Origin: Ixodes scapularis
Lineage: Eukaryota; Arthropoda; Arachnida; Ixodida; Ixodidae
NCBI RefSeq assembly: GCF_016920785.2
Contig: NW_024609880.1
Coordinates: forward strand, 51,174,296 to 51,238,295
Direction of reading: 5' to 3'
Length of the DNA stretch: 64,000 nt
The position numbers and the translations under genes were made by a program. Shown piece after piece: positions 43,924-54,380 of the stretch. Within the stretch, counting starts at the first letter, position 1; every line of letters begins with the position of its first letter. The notes below the pieces were generated by a model. The model did no database searches. It was not told where the DNA came from and saw only the letters and a list, made by a program, of their open reading frames with translations.

Positions 43924-44765
43924 TATATTTTTTCCACCAAAAGCGCATGAAAAAAGGTGATAAAAAATTTGCCCGATTCCTATACTACTGTGTCAAATGC
44001 ATCAGTAACGCAGAATGCATTGTGTGCTGCTTCGCAGTGACGTTGCACAGAGGAACTCAGTACGCATTTTATGCCTCGACGAGGCAAACGTTGTGGAGCG
44101 TAGCGTCTCCGAAAGGAAGCCCCACCCAAGCTAGCAATCCGGCAGGAAAGGAAGTTGGCGTCTCTTGCACTCGCACACCCCAGTTTTGATGAGGGGACCA
44201 GTTTACAGTGCTGAATTTTTCATGTCACCGGCCGGAGGCCAGCGGGAGGCACAGATTAGGCATGGGAGCTGCGCCAGCGTTCAGATGGGACTTGTGCCAA
44301 ATCAGCGGGGAGGCGAATTGCAGCCTAGCGCTGTCACAGCAAGCATGCTATGTTCCTCTTTCGCAAGAGTGTGTCAGAACGAGTGGCTGCGAGCCAGCTG
44401 CGCGAAATGTTCTGCGTCAACCCTTTGACGGTTATCCTCACACGTGCACTGCAGTGATTACATGTCTGAAACTGCCCGCCTAATCGCGAAACTGCACGCA
44501 CTGCGGGAGGTGTTGTTATTCGCAATGTCTTTGGCAAAATGTGAGTGTAAACGACCCAATTTTCGCAAGGACCTAATTTTTGCAAATCTCCCACAATTCA
44601 CAAAAAATAGGTCCCGCAAAACAATTGTAGTAAAAGGCAAAGGGATTGAAATCTATGTTGTAATCCCACCTCGTCGCGAAAATTAGAACACACGAATTAT
44701 CCCAAAACCTCAGCTTTTACCTAAATCGCAAAATATTGAGCCTGTGAAAAATAAGTCGTTTACAG
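43924..44765. other. intron sequence, nothing firm
   Basis: SPR intron 2. A stretch near 44540-44690 repeats TTTTCGCAA/TTGCAAAT and GCGAAAATTAG words reminiscent of the TA element at 44854, possibly a decayed relative. Confidence 0.4.
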
Positions 44766-44851
44766 TACTGTGTTTTCCGGACTATAGTTCGCACCCAGTG
44801 CATAGTCCACAAAAGCAAATTCGGGGTCAAAAATTAAAGTTTTTACATAGA

Positions 44852-45062
44852 TACTGTAAAACCCTTTATTTTCGCGGGCCCCTATTTTTCGCGAATCGGT
44901 CACAGATGACATAATCGCGACCACTAAATTTCGTGAATTCTAGACGCCTGTGTTGAAAATCTTAAAAACTGAAATTTTCGCGCGCCCTTAAATTTCGCAA
45001 ATTCTTCAATTCGTGAAATTCGCGAAAATTGAGGGCTCGCGAACGTTAAGGGTTTTACAGTA
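44852..45062. mobile_element. 207-bp TA-flanked MITE nested in the outer element
   Basis: TA (44852-44853), CTGTAAAACCCTTTATTTTC...; right end ...ACGTTAAGGGTTTTACAG (45060) then TA. TIRs of about 24 bp with few mismatches; many TTTTCGCG/CGCGAAAAT words inside. Clearly younger than its host element. Confidence 0.9.
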
Positions 45063-45063
45063 G

Positions 45064-45141
45064 TCCGCACCTGGTGCATAATTTGCACCTGGTGCATAAT
45101 CCGCACCTGGTGCATAATCCGCACCTGGTGCATAGTCCGCG
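45064..45141. repeat. 18-bp minisatellite, about 4.3 copies
   Basis: Unit TCCGCACCTGGTGCATAA, nearly identical between copies, within the outer TA element directly after the nested insertion. The core GCACCTGGTGC is itself palindromic. Confidence 0.9.
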
Positions 45142-45814
45142 TGTGGTGCTCAATCGACACGAAAATCTTCTCATAGACGACACCCCTGGACAAATGTCTA
45201 CTTTCTTAGCTCACAAACAAGCCTATTATACATGCAAATCATCATTAACATACTCTTTCATTCACAAAATCCGCTCGTCTCGTCATAATCAATGATATTG
45301 AAAAACAAAACTTCTCTATAGTCCACACGCGCAGATACTCCGCACTGCCTAAAATTTCAACTTTTAATCATGTACAGTCCGCGGACTATAGTCCGCAAAA
45401 TACGGTATATATTTTCACGGTGCTCTGTGTTCTTGGGGCTATTTATTGCCTTGAAATTAAATGTCTCGTGCACGTGACACGCGCGGGATAGTCGCTTTGC
45501 GTGTTGGTTGCTCTGGCGGTAGTGGCAATCGAAGCTCCGGAACTTCCGATTCAAGCTTTTAACGCTTCTCAGAATTTTATTTAGATGATGAGAGCTTACC
45601 ATCCGAGGGAGGCTCTGTAAAGTGCCTCTGGTTCGGAATCTCGAACCGCCGGAATTTCGCGGAAGCAGACGCGCCAATGTGAAACCGAACGGAAAAAAAG
45701 TGACAACGTTAAGCCTTCAATATTTACATTTGATGCTTCTAAACCTGAACAGCTTTCAAGCACTGTATTTGCTCCCACTAGACAAGTAAGAAAAAACCTG
45801 CACACTGACGCCTT

Positions 45815-46282
45815 CCTCACACCAGGGGTTGGTACCCTTTTTCCCCTATGGGCCGAATTGCCATGAAGCAGAGTGGGCCGGATAATCGATCCAAGGGGAG
45901 CGGGGAGGGATTACCTCACAAAAAATAATAGATATGATGCACAGCAAACTGTTATGCCCAGTGCTACACAATGTATTCGGCAAGACTCCTCAAGCCCCAT
46001 AGTAAGCCTCTATGTGTGACAGCAACTATTGAAATTCACAAAGGTACACACCGTGATTCTGAACAAAATTTATGAGACACGACAACCTTATTTATTGGTT
46101 CCCAATGCATCACTTTAGTGCACACCGATTTATGACGAATAATGCGGTGAACATGCGTAGGAAACTAACCCCAATTCTTGCCGTCTTAAATCACTCCAAG
46201 TTTGCAACTGATCATATTTCTTGCACCATTAGTCCTGGAGGGAGTGTATGTGTGTGGCCAGTTGCCGACCGCTGCTTTATAC
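45815..46282. mobile_element. 452-bp hAT-type element in SPR intron 2
   Basis: Left end CAGGGGTTGGTACCCTTTTT...GGGCCG (45823); right end GGCCAGTTGCCGACCGCTG (46274), inverted with mismatches. Flanking 8-mers CCTCACAC and CTTTATAC agree at 5 of 8, all differences being C/T, as expected for an old duplication. No transposase. Confidence 0.7.
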
Positions 46283-47405
46283 TATTATTCCTTTAGAAAC
46301 AAAACACAACCGCTAAGAAACATTAAAAAACAGAAAACAAAAATCTTGTTTGTCAAAAGGTTAAACGGGCGGTGCAAAATTTTTGGACTTTGCCCAATGA
46401 ACTGCGAGTATTATACTATGTCACTTGCATAACGAAGAACAAAAAACGTTTTCTTGTGTGCGCTGGGTTTTACTAAAAAAAAAGAAAAATTAAACAAGTT
46501 GAATTAAACAAGCTCAACTCCCACGTCTTCTTTTGAATGACATACTTTGGGGGAACACCTGGTTTCCCATTCTCTCTTAAAATCCCCCAGCCGCTTCCTC
46601 CATGATTGTAGACTTTTCAAGGTTTAGCATCACCGAAGGTCGTGGCTGCGGTGAGTGATTGACACAAGAGGCGGTTCATCACGGGGCTGATGGCAAGTGT
46701 AGCGGCACTGGTTTTGTTGACTTCCGCAAGTCACCCAGAAGACGTTTCACCGTAGTCCCCGTAACCGTTACACACGGCTGCAGATCGGCAAATAATTAGT
46801 TTCTTCTTCTGCGATTAGGCTATGGAATAGCAGTTTTTGGGCAAGGCAGCACATTTTTCCGTCACTTTTGCCCAGATAAACAATATAAAAATACAAACTG
46901 CAAACTATTTTAATGCTAAAATCGTAACCCTTTAAGTAGCCATGTTGGGTCCATGAGTCGCAGATGCTGTGTGGGTGCTTTAGGACCCAAGGGTTCCTCT
47001 AGAGTACTACTGTCACATGTTCCATGATTAAACCTCCTCAACCGTCCCCGCCATTACTGAAGTGTTAGAAGGTTTGAGCTATCCACTTAGACATAACCTT
47101 GTGTCAAATACTGGATTAATATGCGCATTATTGTTTACGAGGTCCACAGGCTCGCACACTGCTTTACTGGATCAATGCCGGGACCAGGAGGGGTTCCTCG
47201 TATGCTATGCCAGGCGGAAAAAAATTCCTCAAGATTGAAATGTCCAAGACACCATGATGCGAGCGGAGTCACTATATGGTCCGAAACTCTCTGTGCCAAA
47301 AACATTAGCTGGATGCCCCTCCCGAAGGCCCCCCCTTCCCCCTGTCCATAGAGACTGGGTAGTATCGAAGATGTGTGGCTTGACTCTCATAAGAGGCAAA
47401 CTTAC
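46283..47405. other. intron sequence, nothing recognised
   Basis: The remainder of SPR intron 2 next to exon 2. No feature seen. Confidence 0.5.
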
Positions 47406-47552
47406 TGTCATGCATCGCTTCCAATTCCTTGGTTCCTCTCTTCAGCTGCGCAAACATGGCGGTGTCTACGGGACCAGGAGCGTAGTTGAGGGTGGATACA
47501 GACGGGTTTTCCAGAGCAACCACTTTCATGTACATGTCTCTCGCTGCCTTGC
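47406..47552 (-). CDS. SPR: sepiapterin reductase, exon 2
   Basis: 147 nt between acceptor TATCAG (before 47552) and donor GTAAGT (after 47406). It encodes (G)KAARDMYMKVVAL, then ENPSVSTLNYAPGPVDTAMF and AQLKRGTKELEAMHD. The first lysine is the Lys of the short-chain dehydrogenase Y-x-x-x-K pair, the Tyr being at the end of exon 1. N-Y-A-P-G-P is the family's P-G motif after beta-6. Phases 1 and 1 on the two sides match neighbouring exons exactly. Confidence 0.93.
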
Positions 47553-48163
47553 CTGATAGAAAAAGCGACCAAGAGCATTAGGAATGATCCAGGGTGATTA
47601 CAGCAGATCTGATCAGCTGCAAGAGTGGGTAAAACATACGAGACGCAAAGAAATCACCGTTACAGTAATAGGCAAATTCAGTCCCAGCAATGTTTTCCAA
47701 ATTACATCGACACACTTCAACGAAATACAAAGTTTAACAAAAATTAGATCTAAAGCCTGACCACGCCAGGTTAGATGAGGACAGTCTACATACAGGTTCG
47801 AAAATGAATCACCGCGAGATCTGTGCTTCAAATGACGCATGGCAATGAGTTTGATAAGAAAGCGTGGCACACGGCATCCAAACCACAGATATTGTGGTGA
47901 CTCGTGTTTGCAGACTCTTTTTTGTATGACATATGAGTCAGGTGACCCAGGCTTAATGTTTTATACGCAGATGCAAATGCCGTCGATATGATGTGACGAA
48001 AAATGCCATACTGTTTTTTCTCTACACCATTCCTTGTTTCTTCCAGGGTCAAGTCAATCGTTCAAATCATGTTGTTACAAACACCCTAAAAACCACAAAT
48101 CAGTAAGTGTTCTGCTTGTGCTTTGTTTGTGCGTTGTTTTAGCTGGCAATGATCTGAAAGTAG

Positions 48164-48222
48164 TAGTAGTAGATTGAGGTTTTATGGCGCAAAAGCAACT
48201 TAGGCTATGATGCGCCAAGAGA
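48164..48222 (+). repeat. short dispersed repeat fragment in SPR intron 1
   Basis: GAGGTTTTATGGCGCAAAAGCAACTTAGGCTATGATGCGCCA-type sequence, a motif I have seen often in tick transcripts and introns; GGCGC...GCGCC forms a loose dyad. Preceded by (AGT)n. From memory of the repeat, not a search. The rest of the 897-bp intron 1 shows nothing. Confidence 0.4.
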
Positions 48223-48449
48223 TAGGCAATGATCTGGAAGACCGAAGTCATCTTAACATTAATTCAGACAGCGCCAATCATGTTTACTGCTTCCAGATAA
48301 CAAATTATATTCCAGTTACGTGAAAATGCATGTAACTTTCCCAGATGTCGTGCCACGTCCCGTTCACGCACCAGACACGTCTCACGGACGTTTCCAGCGA
48401 CGTCTGTGGGACCTCCGAGACAGGCGCGATCCGGAGCTATAACACTCAC

Positions 48450-48996
48450 CCACACAGTAGAGAACGAGTCCAGGTATCGCCGCGATCCCCGCACGCGACG
48501 TGATATTGATGATCGTTCGCGATGGCTTGGAGTCGGGACGGTAGTGTTGGAGGAAAGCAGTAGTCAGCGTCATGACTGAAGTCAAGTTGAGGTGGTTGTA
48601 GTCATCGATCACTCGTTCGTCGTCGTACGTCGCCGCGTACCGCGAAGTGTCTCCGGTCGTACCGGCGTTGTGCACGAGCACGACTCTCTCCGGACTCTCA
48701 ACTTGTGCCGAAGCCCGTCGCAGAAGTTCCTGGTAGTCCCGAAAAGAGGCTCGAGAGTGATCGCAGGTCTCGACGACGACGTTCACGTCGGGTCCATGGT
48801 CGCCGACCAAGCGCTTTGTCTCCTCCAGCCCAGCCGTATTTCGGCCCGTGATGACGATCAGCGAGCCTGGAGCTACATGTTTGGCGAAGCTCACCGCTAT
48901 GGCCCTTCCTATGCCCACGCTAGCGCCTGTTACGAAGATTAGGAACTTTTTGCCCCAAAAGGGAGCTTTCTCGCAGTCACCTGTCGCTTCGGCCAT
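48450..48996 (-). CDS. SPR: sepiapterin reductase, exon 1
   Basis: 547 nt (182 codons plus one base), ATG at 48996, GTGAGT donor after 48450. Catalyses the NADPH-dependent final reductions making tetrahydrobiopterin, cofactor of aromatic amino-acid hydroxylases; cytosolic. Visible: FWGKKFLIFVTG, Rossmann motif TGASVGIGR (about residues 21-29), TGRNTAGLEET, NAGTTGD after beta-4, NLTSVMTLT, ITSRAGIAA (catalytic Ser) and L-Y-C-V-G with the catalytic Tyr just before the junction. Exons 2 and 3 follow in phase at 47406-47552 and 41570-41688 for 270 residues in all. Introns are 897 bp and 5.7 kb, the latter loaded with transposons. A close copy of this exon lies at 18732-19275. The start is supported by homology of both copies from residue 9 on and by the adjacent shared 5' flank. 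Confidence 0.95.
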
Positions 48997-49730
48997 TTTT
49001 TTCCCCCGCGTTTTCTAGCAAATTAGTTTCGCCTGTGCACTGCTTCTCTCACGACAGAACCGACAGGACCACCGACAGGACCACTGTGACTGCGTGCACG
49101 GTCACTGCATACGAGAAGGTTTTGATTGGCCTCTTTGGATTAGGTCTTATCGGTCTTATTATCAGCAAGGTTAATGCGGTTGCTGGGATGTTCCCCAACG
49201 CCCCAACCCTGCGAAAGAAAGAAAATAAGAAATCCCGCAACGAAACAACGTTGATCTTGCTGCCTCGAAATAAAAGCGATGAAAATTTGAAACGCGTACT
49301 ATTATTACGTTCTACGAGGTTGATTACGTTTATGTTTATGTTGCACTGTTGCACCTGGATTGCCGTTAATTGTTGTAAAATAGCAGCTGAATAGATAAAT
49401 ACATACGCCTGAATATTTTTATCTTGGCGGTGGCTTGCGCCACCTAGCCGGCCTTTTTAGTTTTTGTTTTGTTTTTGATGTTAGCAGTTAACAGAGATAA
49501 CTCTACGTCATACAATAAATGAAGGTTAACGTACGACTTCTAAAAATTAGCTTGTGTGACGGAAATGTTTGTTCGCAATCAGGTGCACATTTTCCTAACC
49601 AGACGCACATTTTCGAACAAACCGACACCAGCGCCACGGCGCCACCGCCACCGGCCGCTGGCTGTGTTTACAATTTTTATTTGCTTACGCTGGTTACGCA
49701 GGGAAGATTCGCGCGTCCCTGTAACCGAAG
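48997..49730. promoter_or_regulatory. divergent promoter region between SPR and TAF9
   Basis: 734 bp separate the two start codons, which point away from each other; both 5' UTRs and promoters must fit here unless there are unseen 5' exons. There is no TATA box at a convincing distance from either start. The SPR-proximal part (48997 to about 49170) is homologous to the flank of the orphan SPR exon (19276-19500). The TAF9-proximal 100 bp is GC-richer. A 119-codon open frame here (49035-49394) has no family resemblance and I do not call it. Confidence 0.55.
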
Positions 49731-49848
49731 ATGTCGGCTGCCAAGAGCACTCCGAAAGACGCCCAAGTCATGGGCGCGATCTTGAAAGACATGGGGATCA
49801 TCGAGTACGAACCCCGAGTCATCAACCAGATGCTAGAGTTCACGTACC
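49731..49848 (+). CDS. TAF9: TAF9 (TFIID/SAGA subunit), exon 1
   Basis: 118 nt, ATG at 49731, donor GTGAGT. It encodes MSAAKSTPKDAQVMGAILKD, then MGIIEYEPRVINQMLEFTY, the first helices of the histone-fold domain. TAF9 pairs with TAF6 in TFIID and SAGA-type coactivators and binds core promoters and activators; nuclear. The start is chosen because P-K-D-A-Q-x-M lies close to the N-terminus in TAF9 proteins. The exon ends in phase 1; exon 2 begins GT, giving Arg. Confidence 0.95.
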
Positions 49849-49963
49849 GTGAGTCTTTATCTGCTACGACAGCGTCTTTGCGGCCGCTTCGCCGGCGGCG
49901 GCTTTTTCCTCGCTTCTCGTCGAACATTCGTTTGCAATGTCCCCAAGCCCCATTGCCTTCCAG

Positions 49964-50100
49964 GTTACGTAACCAACATCCTAGACGACGCGAGGCTTTT
50001 TTCGACCCATGCTAAGAAGCGGGTCGTGGACGTTGACGACGTTCGACTGGCCATCCAGATGCAAGCTGACAAGAGCTTCACTTCACCGCCGCCAAGAGAC
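49964..50100 (+). CDS. TAF9: TAF9, exon 2
   Basis: 137 nt between acceptor TTCCAG and donor GTGCGT, a 115-bp intron from exon 1. It encodes YVTNILDDARLFSTHAKKR, VVDVDDVRLAIQMQADKSF and TSPPPRD: helix 2, loop and helix 3 of the histone fold plus the linker S-P-P-P-R-D that is nearly invariant in the family. Ends in phase 0. Confidence 0.95.
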
Positions 50101-50489
50101 GTGCGTTTCCTTTTCTTTTTTACTGTGTCTACAGTGCCGTCCGACGGCACTCCACTCTCGCCTACAAGTACCGTCCGAAAAAGAGTCTGACGGCGCGTGT
50201 GTCACTGGGGAGCTGGTTAACACACCCCCCGCCTGCGTTCACGCCGCTTCGCGGCAGTATGCGGCTGCTAATTACAAAATTGACCCATTTGGCCCTCCGC
50301 ACACGCCGCTTCCAGCCGGTAAACCAAGCCCCGCTGTTCCCCATGCACCTACGGAAACGAAGCCCCATACCATTTTGTTCAGCGAAGTTTCGTCGACAAC
50401 ATTCAATTTTCCAGCGTTAATCGTAAAAAAGAAATGTAAATATCGCAAAATGCGGGACAAAACAAAATCCTAAGAAAAAAAAAGTAACC

Positions 50490-50564
50490 CTGCACTGGGT
50501 GTTGAACCCGGGATCACTTGTTAATGAGGCAGACATCTAACCGTTAAGCTACACTACAGCTCCG
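50490..50564 (-). tRNA. tRNA-like locus, possibly pseudogene or SINE head
   Basis: Minus strand: TAGTGTAGCTTAACGG (A-box-like), then CCTCATTAACAAG in the anticodon position, CCGGGTTCAACACCCAG (B box GGTTCAACACC with four of five T-stem pairs) and a T9 run downstream (50477-50485 on the plus strand as A). The anticodon stem does not pair well and the acceptor stem is imperfect, so I cannot assign an amino acid. It lies in TAF9 intron 2, antisense. It may be transcribed by Pol III or be the tRNA part of a short retroposon. Confidence 0.4.
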
Positions 50565-50649
50565 AAAATCTTGCTTTGAGACCTCGTTTTATACGAGACT
50601 GGCACTTAGAACGCTCTACAAGAGGTCTGTCGGACGGTACTTCACTCTC

Positions 50650-50662
50650 CCCCCCCCCCCCC
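50650..50662 (+). repeat. poly(C) tract and C/T-rich stretch
   Basis: Thirteen C in TAF9 intron 2, continued by CTCCTCCC. A second C/T-rich repeat, (CTC)n, is at 51258-51290. Confidence 0.8.
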
Positions 50663-51589
50663 CTCCTCCCTTTTGTATAGGGTGTTTAAATAGATCCTAG
50701 CACTGTAAAACGAGCCGGAACAATCGGCGCCTGCACAGCATTGGGACAGAGCGATTGTCCCAGACCTGGAGCACGGCAAGGAGCCGAGCCAGGACAGGAC
50801 TTTATCAGGAAGCTGAAATCGGGAAGGACCAGGGCAGGGGAGATGGTTCCTGGGGAGGGGGAGAGGAGGGGAGAGGAGAAACCGCTCTGGAAACAAAGTG
50901 GTTGCTGGTGTCCAAACGCAGTGCTTACTGGTAATATGGGCTGGTTCTCACACCAAATCAGGGAGGCCGGGTCAAAGCTGCAGTACACGTGCTGTAGAGC
51001 TACGCTCATAGGATGTATTGCCACATCGAGGGCCATAATTACCAAATTCAGTGGGGGTACAGCGAGGCAGTCGGCAACAATAAAGAGCGGATGAAAACAA
51101 TTCGACCGGAGGCGACAAAAACGGTGTAGAACAATAGCAGAGATTAGCATGAGAGGCAGAACTTTGAACTCTAAAGAGAAAGCAAGAGCGAGCTGGCACT
51201 GTACTGCCAGTACCGCGGAGATAGGGCCAGCGCGCTTCTTTTCCAAGTGTGGACAGGAACTCCTCCTCCTCCTTCTCCTCCTCCTCCTCGCCCAGAGGCA
51301 GAAGTACGAATTGTATGGAGACAGCCGAGCCCGTCGACTTTGCAGCAAAGATGAAGCGGACATGGAGTATGTTTAAATTCGGCGTAGCCGCCTAAACGCG
51401 CCAGGCAGAGCTTTTCACAAGGCAGTTTGGATGGGTCCTGTACCACAAAGACTCTGGCGACGCATGCGACGGGGACAAATAACGACAGGTGACGGAAGCC
51501 ACAAAGTGCCACCCGGTGGTGTGGGAAGAACTTTACCGCACCACCGATACTGCCAAACCGGCCAAACTTTGACCCAACGGTGCTCTCAA
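50663..51589. other. TAF9 intron 2 sequence, nothing recognised
   Basis: GC-richer than surroundings, with a (CTC)n microsatellite at 51258-51290. The long minus-strand frame here (50686-51363) is compositional and resembles no protein. Confidence 0.45.
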
Positions 51590-52355
51590 CAGCTTTGCCC
51601 AAAGTATTGAGTGCTCGGGTATATAGGAAGAAACTTCTTTCTCGCTCTGTCATCACTAACAAAACAGTTGTATGCTACATATGTTTGCTTGAACCTTGAA
51701 TTCGCTTCATTCATTTGGAATCCCAGCCAGGTCACACTAATAAATAACTTGGAAGCTGTGCAGAATCTCTCCATTCGCCTTATTCTTTCAAGTTAGTATT
51801 AGTGCACTGCCAGCGTAATGTGAAGTCATCTATTAATCTTCCTTCCCTCTCCTCTCACAGAAAACTATCTCGCCTCTGCCTCTTTCTTAAGATTTATCAT
51901 CAATAATCAATAGCTTAGATCATGCTTGATAAAACCTGCTTACCTCACTTCACAGCGTGTCAACCGTTGTCATAAAGTAGACATACCTTATCAAAACACA
52001 TGTCACTTACCCATACCTTTTTTGTTCCAAAAACCACCCTTGAATGGAATCACTTGCCTTCTTCTTTAGTAAGCATCACGGACGGTGATCGCTTTCGTGA
52101 AGCTGTTAGTCATGTATAATATTTTATGTTGATTATAGTGTGCTTTCCTTTATTCTTATATACAGTGAAACCCGTTTAGAATGAACCCACTTGCAGCGAA
52201 TTATTGCCGATATCGAACTCGCAGAAAATTTAAATAAAAATGCATGTAAAAATTATGTTTTATAATGAACAACATATTGGCTATATCAAACTTTTTCTCC
52301 CTGGAACGCTTCCAAAAACGCGCAAACATTCGTCTTCTAGCCTGTTCTTCTCCCC

Positions 52356-52398
<43 letters not shown>

Positions 52399-52782
52399 AA
52401 AAAAAGAAACAACTAGGAAAGAGAGAAAATTCCAAAAGCTCAAGTTGCAAACAAAATTGAGCTAGGAGAAGCGATTCAGAAGAGAAGAAAGCTAAAAAAT
52501 ACACTCTGCACAGATGAAAAAAAAAGAAAAAACCTTTTAGCGTGTTGTTACAAGGCGGAAGTGAAGACATGAGAAAGAAAAAGAAGCTCTCGCCTCACAA
52601 CAAACTCATTGTGGAAATTTGTTGTAAATGTTTTTTTGCTATATCGAACTACTTGCCATATCAAACCGACGGTAGCATTTCCTGCTGTTAGTTATAAACG
52701 GGATTGACTGTATTGTTTTTGTAAGGCCCCTCCCCTCTCTAATGCTTTGGCCCTCAGGTTAAAATAAATAAATAAATAATAG
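51590..52782 (+). pseudogene. LINE ORF2 C-terminal remnant with 3' tail, interrupted
   Basis: 51611-51796 encodes LGYIGRNF, LEFASFIWNPSQVTLINNLE and AVQ, the conserved L-E-Y-A-S-x-V-W-x-P...L-E-x-V-Q block at the end of CR1/jockey-type RTs. Broken frames to about 52120 continue with RKLSRLCLF, CHKVDIPYQN and NGITCL-like pieces. The 3' tail (AAGGCCCC...GCCCTCAGGTTAAAATAAATAAATAAATAAT, 52720-52782) ends in (AAAT)n. A 548-bp TA element (52163-52710) sits in the 3' UTR. 5'-truncated; inserted in TAF9 intron 2 in the sense direction. Confidence 0.75.
52161..52712. mobile_element. 548-bp TA-flanked (pogo/Tigger-like) MITE
   Basis: TA then CAGTGAAACCCGTTTAGAAT (52163); right end GTTATAAACGGGATTGACTG (52710) then TA. 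The ends resemble pogo/Tigger elements (CAGTNAAACCC...). The interior has ATATCGAACT/ATATCAAAC words and the window's longest C run, 40 C at 52357-52396. No transposase. Confidence 0.85.
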
Positions 52783-53018
52783 AAGTGAAAATTTTATTCT
52801 ATTATGGTACCAAAGACACTCTGAGAAGTGCTTGCTCCATTTTAAAGGAGTCTTGGTCCAACTGACCGGGTGTGCGACAACATTCGGCGAAAGTTTGGAC
52901 TTCCTGCGCACAGGTGCAAACTTTTCTGGCTCGTTTTACGACACTAGGATGTATTGCAGACACTCCGCAGTCCCACAACAAAGTGCCATCATTGCCTCCC
53001 GTGGTTTCTTTGCGACAG

Positions 53019-53150
53019 CTTCTGATGGAAATAGCGCGCCAGAAGAACAGCACGCCACTGCCGCTCATCAAAGCCAATGCCGGTCCCAGACTGCCCCCCG
53101 ACAGATACAGTCTGACAGCCTGTAACTATCGCTTCAAGTCCGCCAAGAAG
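53019..53150 (+). CDS. TAF9: TAF9, exon 3
   Basis: 132 nt, acceptor GCGACAG, donor GTAAGG, phase 0 at both ends. It encodes LLMEIARQKNSTPLPLIK, then ANAGPRLPPDRYSLTACNYR and FKSAKK, the strongly conserved TAF9 stretch after the histone fold (I-A-R-Q-x-N-x-T-P-L-P-L-I-K; G-P-R-L-P-P-D-R-Y). Joined to exon 2 it lacks one residue (usually Phe) between R-D and L-L relative to vertebrates. Confidence 0.95.
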
Positions 53151-53979
53151 GTAAGGCTTCCACATTTATCAGAAAACAAGATATTAATTTTTGTTTGTTT
53201 AATTCGGGAATGTTGGGGGGACACTGCACTGACAATGAAACGTTTCAGGCAAGCTCGTCGAGTGGACTGGAAACTGGATCACACATTGGCGTTTGGGTGC
53301 GATTGACTGCATTGAAACTTCTTGTAGCACTTGCCAGCACCATCTATCAAGCAGCCCTGGAGTATTTGTGATCCGCACATATTTCATGCATCATTCTTTC
53401 ATTGTATGCTTAAAATAATTCTGACAATGTTATAAGTGACCATTTCTCGTAGACGGTGCATAGACTTGATGTCGCAAAATACATGTACCGAAGAACCTTC
53501 GTCGGTCTGGTTATATGCAGATTGAAAGTGTTTAACGCTGCCCAGTAGATGGTGGTAGTGTGGAAGCGGCACAATGCACTCCACTGCAACTGTCTGAGCC
53601 AGCCTTAAGGCGTAAAAATGTCGTTCCAGGAGTGGCAGCACACCAGTGGCATGAGGCACTTGGGTCAGGCAGCCCATTAATCTGGTCCAACGTAACTCCC
53701 TCCTCGACATGTAAATGCAACAGGCTTGCAAGACGCTCTCATGCAAGCCGCGGCGCTGCACGGGGACTTGATATGTACCAACATTTTGGGGGGTTAAAAA
53801 CCCCTGTCTGTCCCGACTCTTCTTTCTTTCTCGCACCCATCGTTTTTGTGTGATGATAGATCTGTTGCAGTATTGCTTTACGTCCTGATGATATGTATCA
53901 TTACGTTTTTTTTGCACAAGCCTCCGATTTTGGCTCAGCCCACAAAAATGACCTTCATCGCCACCACACCACTACAGCC
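53151..53979. other. TAF9 intron 3, first part, nothing recognised
   Basis: Opposing frames near 53.4-53.9 kb have no motif. No repeat identified. Confidence 0.4.
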
Positions 53980-54380
53980 TTAAAAACCCTCTGAAAAGAA
54001 AAAAAAAATTTTTTTTAAACAATCTGGTTGGGACACATGGGTCAAGAAATAAATTTGACGGGAAGAATATCTTTTAGAGCAGTATTGACGGCAAGAGAAT
54101 TATTTGAAATTCTGCACGTGAAGTCCATGTCGTCACGGGTCATTCCGGAATGACCATCTCGGTCGTGAAGGCAAAGCTAATTTATCTCCTCCACGCATTT
54201 GAAATGCCGAGAGAGAAAACAAGTGGAAAGGAGGTGACTGCCGATTAAATTATGTTTTGCGCATTCACTAGTGCCCTAAAAAAACTTTTGTTCGCGTAAG
54301 AGAATTTTTTTACACGCGTGTCCCAACCAGATTGTTAAAAAAAGAAAACATTTTTTTTTTTCTTCTCAGGCGTTCTTTAA
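53980..54380. mobile_element. TTAA-flanked 393-bp MITE with long TIRs
   Basis: TTAA (53980-53983) and TTAA (54377-54380) flank TIRs of about 55 bp containing A/T homopolymers and, at their inner ends, ACAATCTGGTTGGGACAC (left) and GTGTCCCAACCAGATTGT (right). No coding capacity. In TAF9 intron 3. Confidence 0.75.

Larger units (their letters stand above)
44766..45407. mobile_element. TA-flanked element (outer), TIR GTATTTTCCGGACTATAG-like
   Basis: TA (44766-44767) CTGTGTTTTCCGGACTATAG at the left; CTATAGTCCGCAAAATACGG then TA (45406-45407) at the right. It resembles widespread mariner-type MITEs (family knowledge). The interior contains a second element (44854-45060) and an 18-bp minisatellite. 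638 bp, non-coding. Confidence 0.82.

Noticed and set aside
45064..45141. CRISPR-like regular repeats
   Set aside because: Direct head-to-tail minisatellite without spacers in a eukaryotic intron; not CRISPR.
48592..48942. 116-codon plus-strand frame
   Set aside because: Antisense shadow of sepiapterin reductase exon 1.
49035..49394. 119-codon frame between SPR and TAF9 with a hydrophobic segment
   Set aside because: Lies in the shared promoter region; no homology or splice support, and the orphan copy's flank does not keep the frame.
50686..51363. 225-codon minus-strand frame in TAF9 intron 2
   Set aside because: Low-complexity arginine and proline runs from a CTC microsatellite; no domain.
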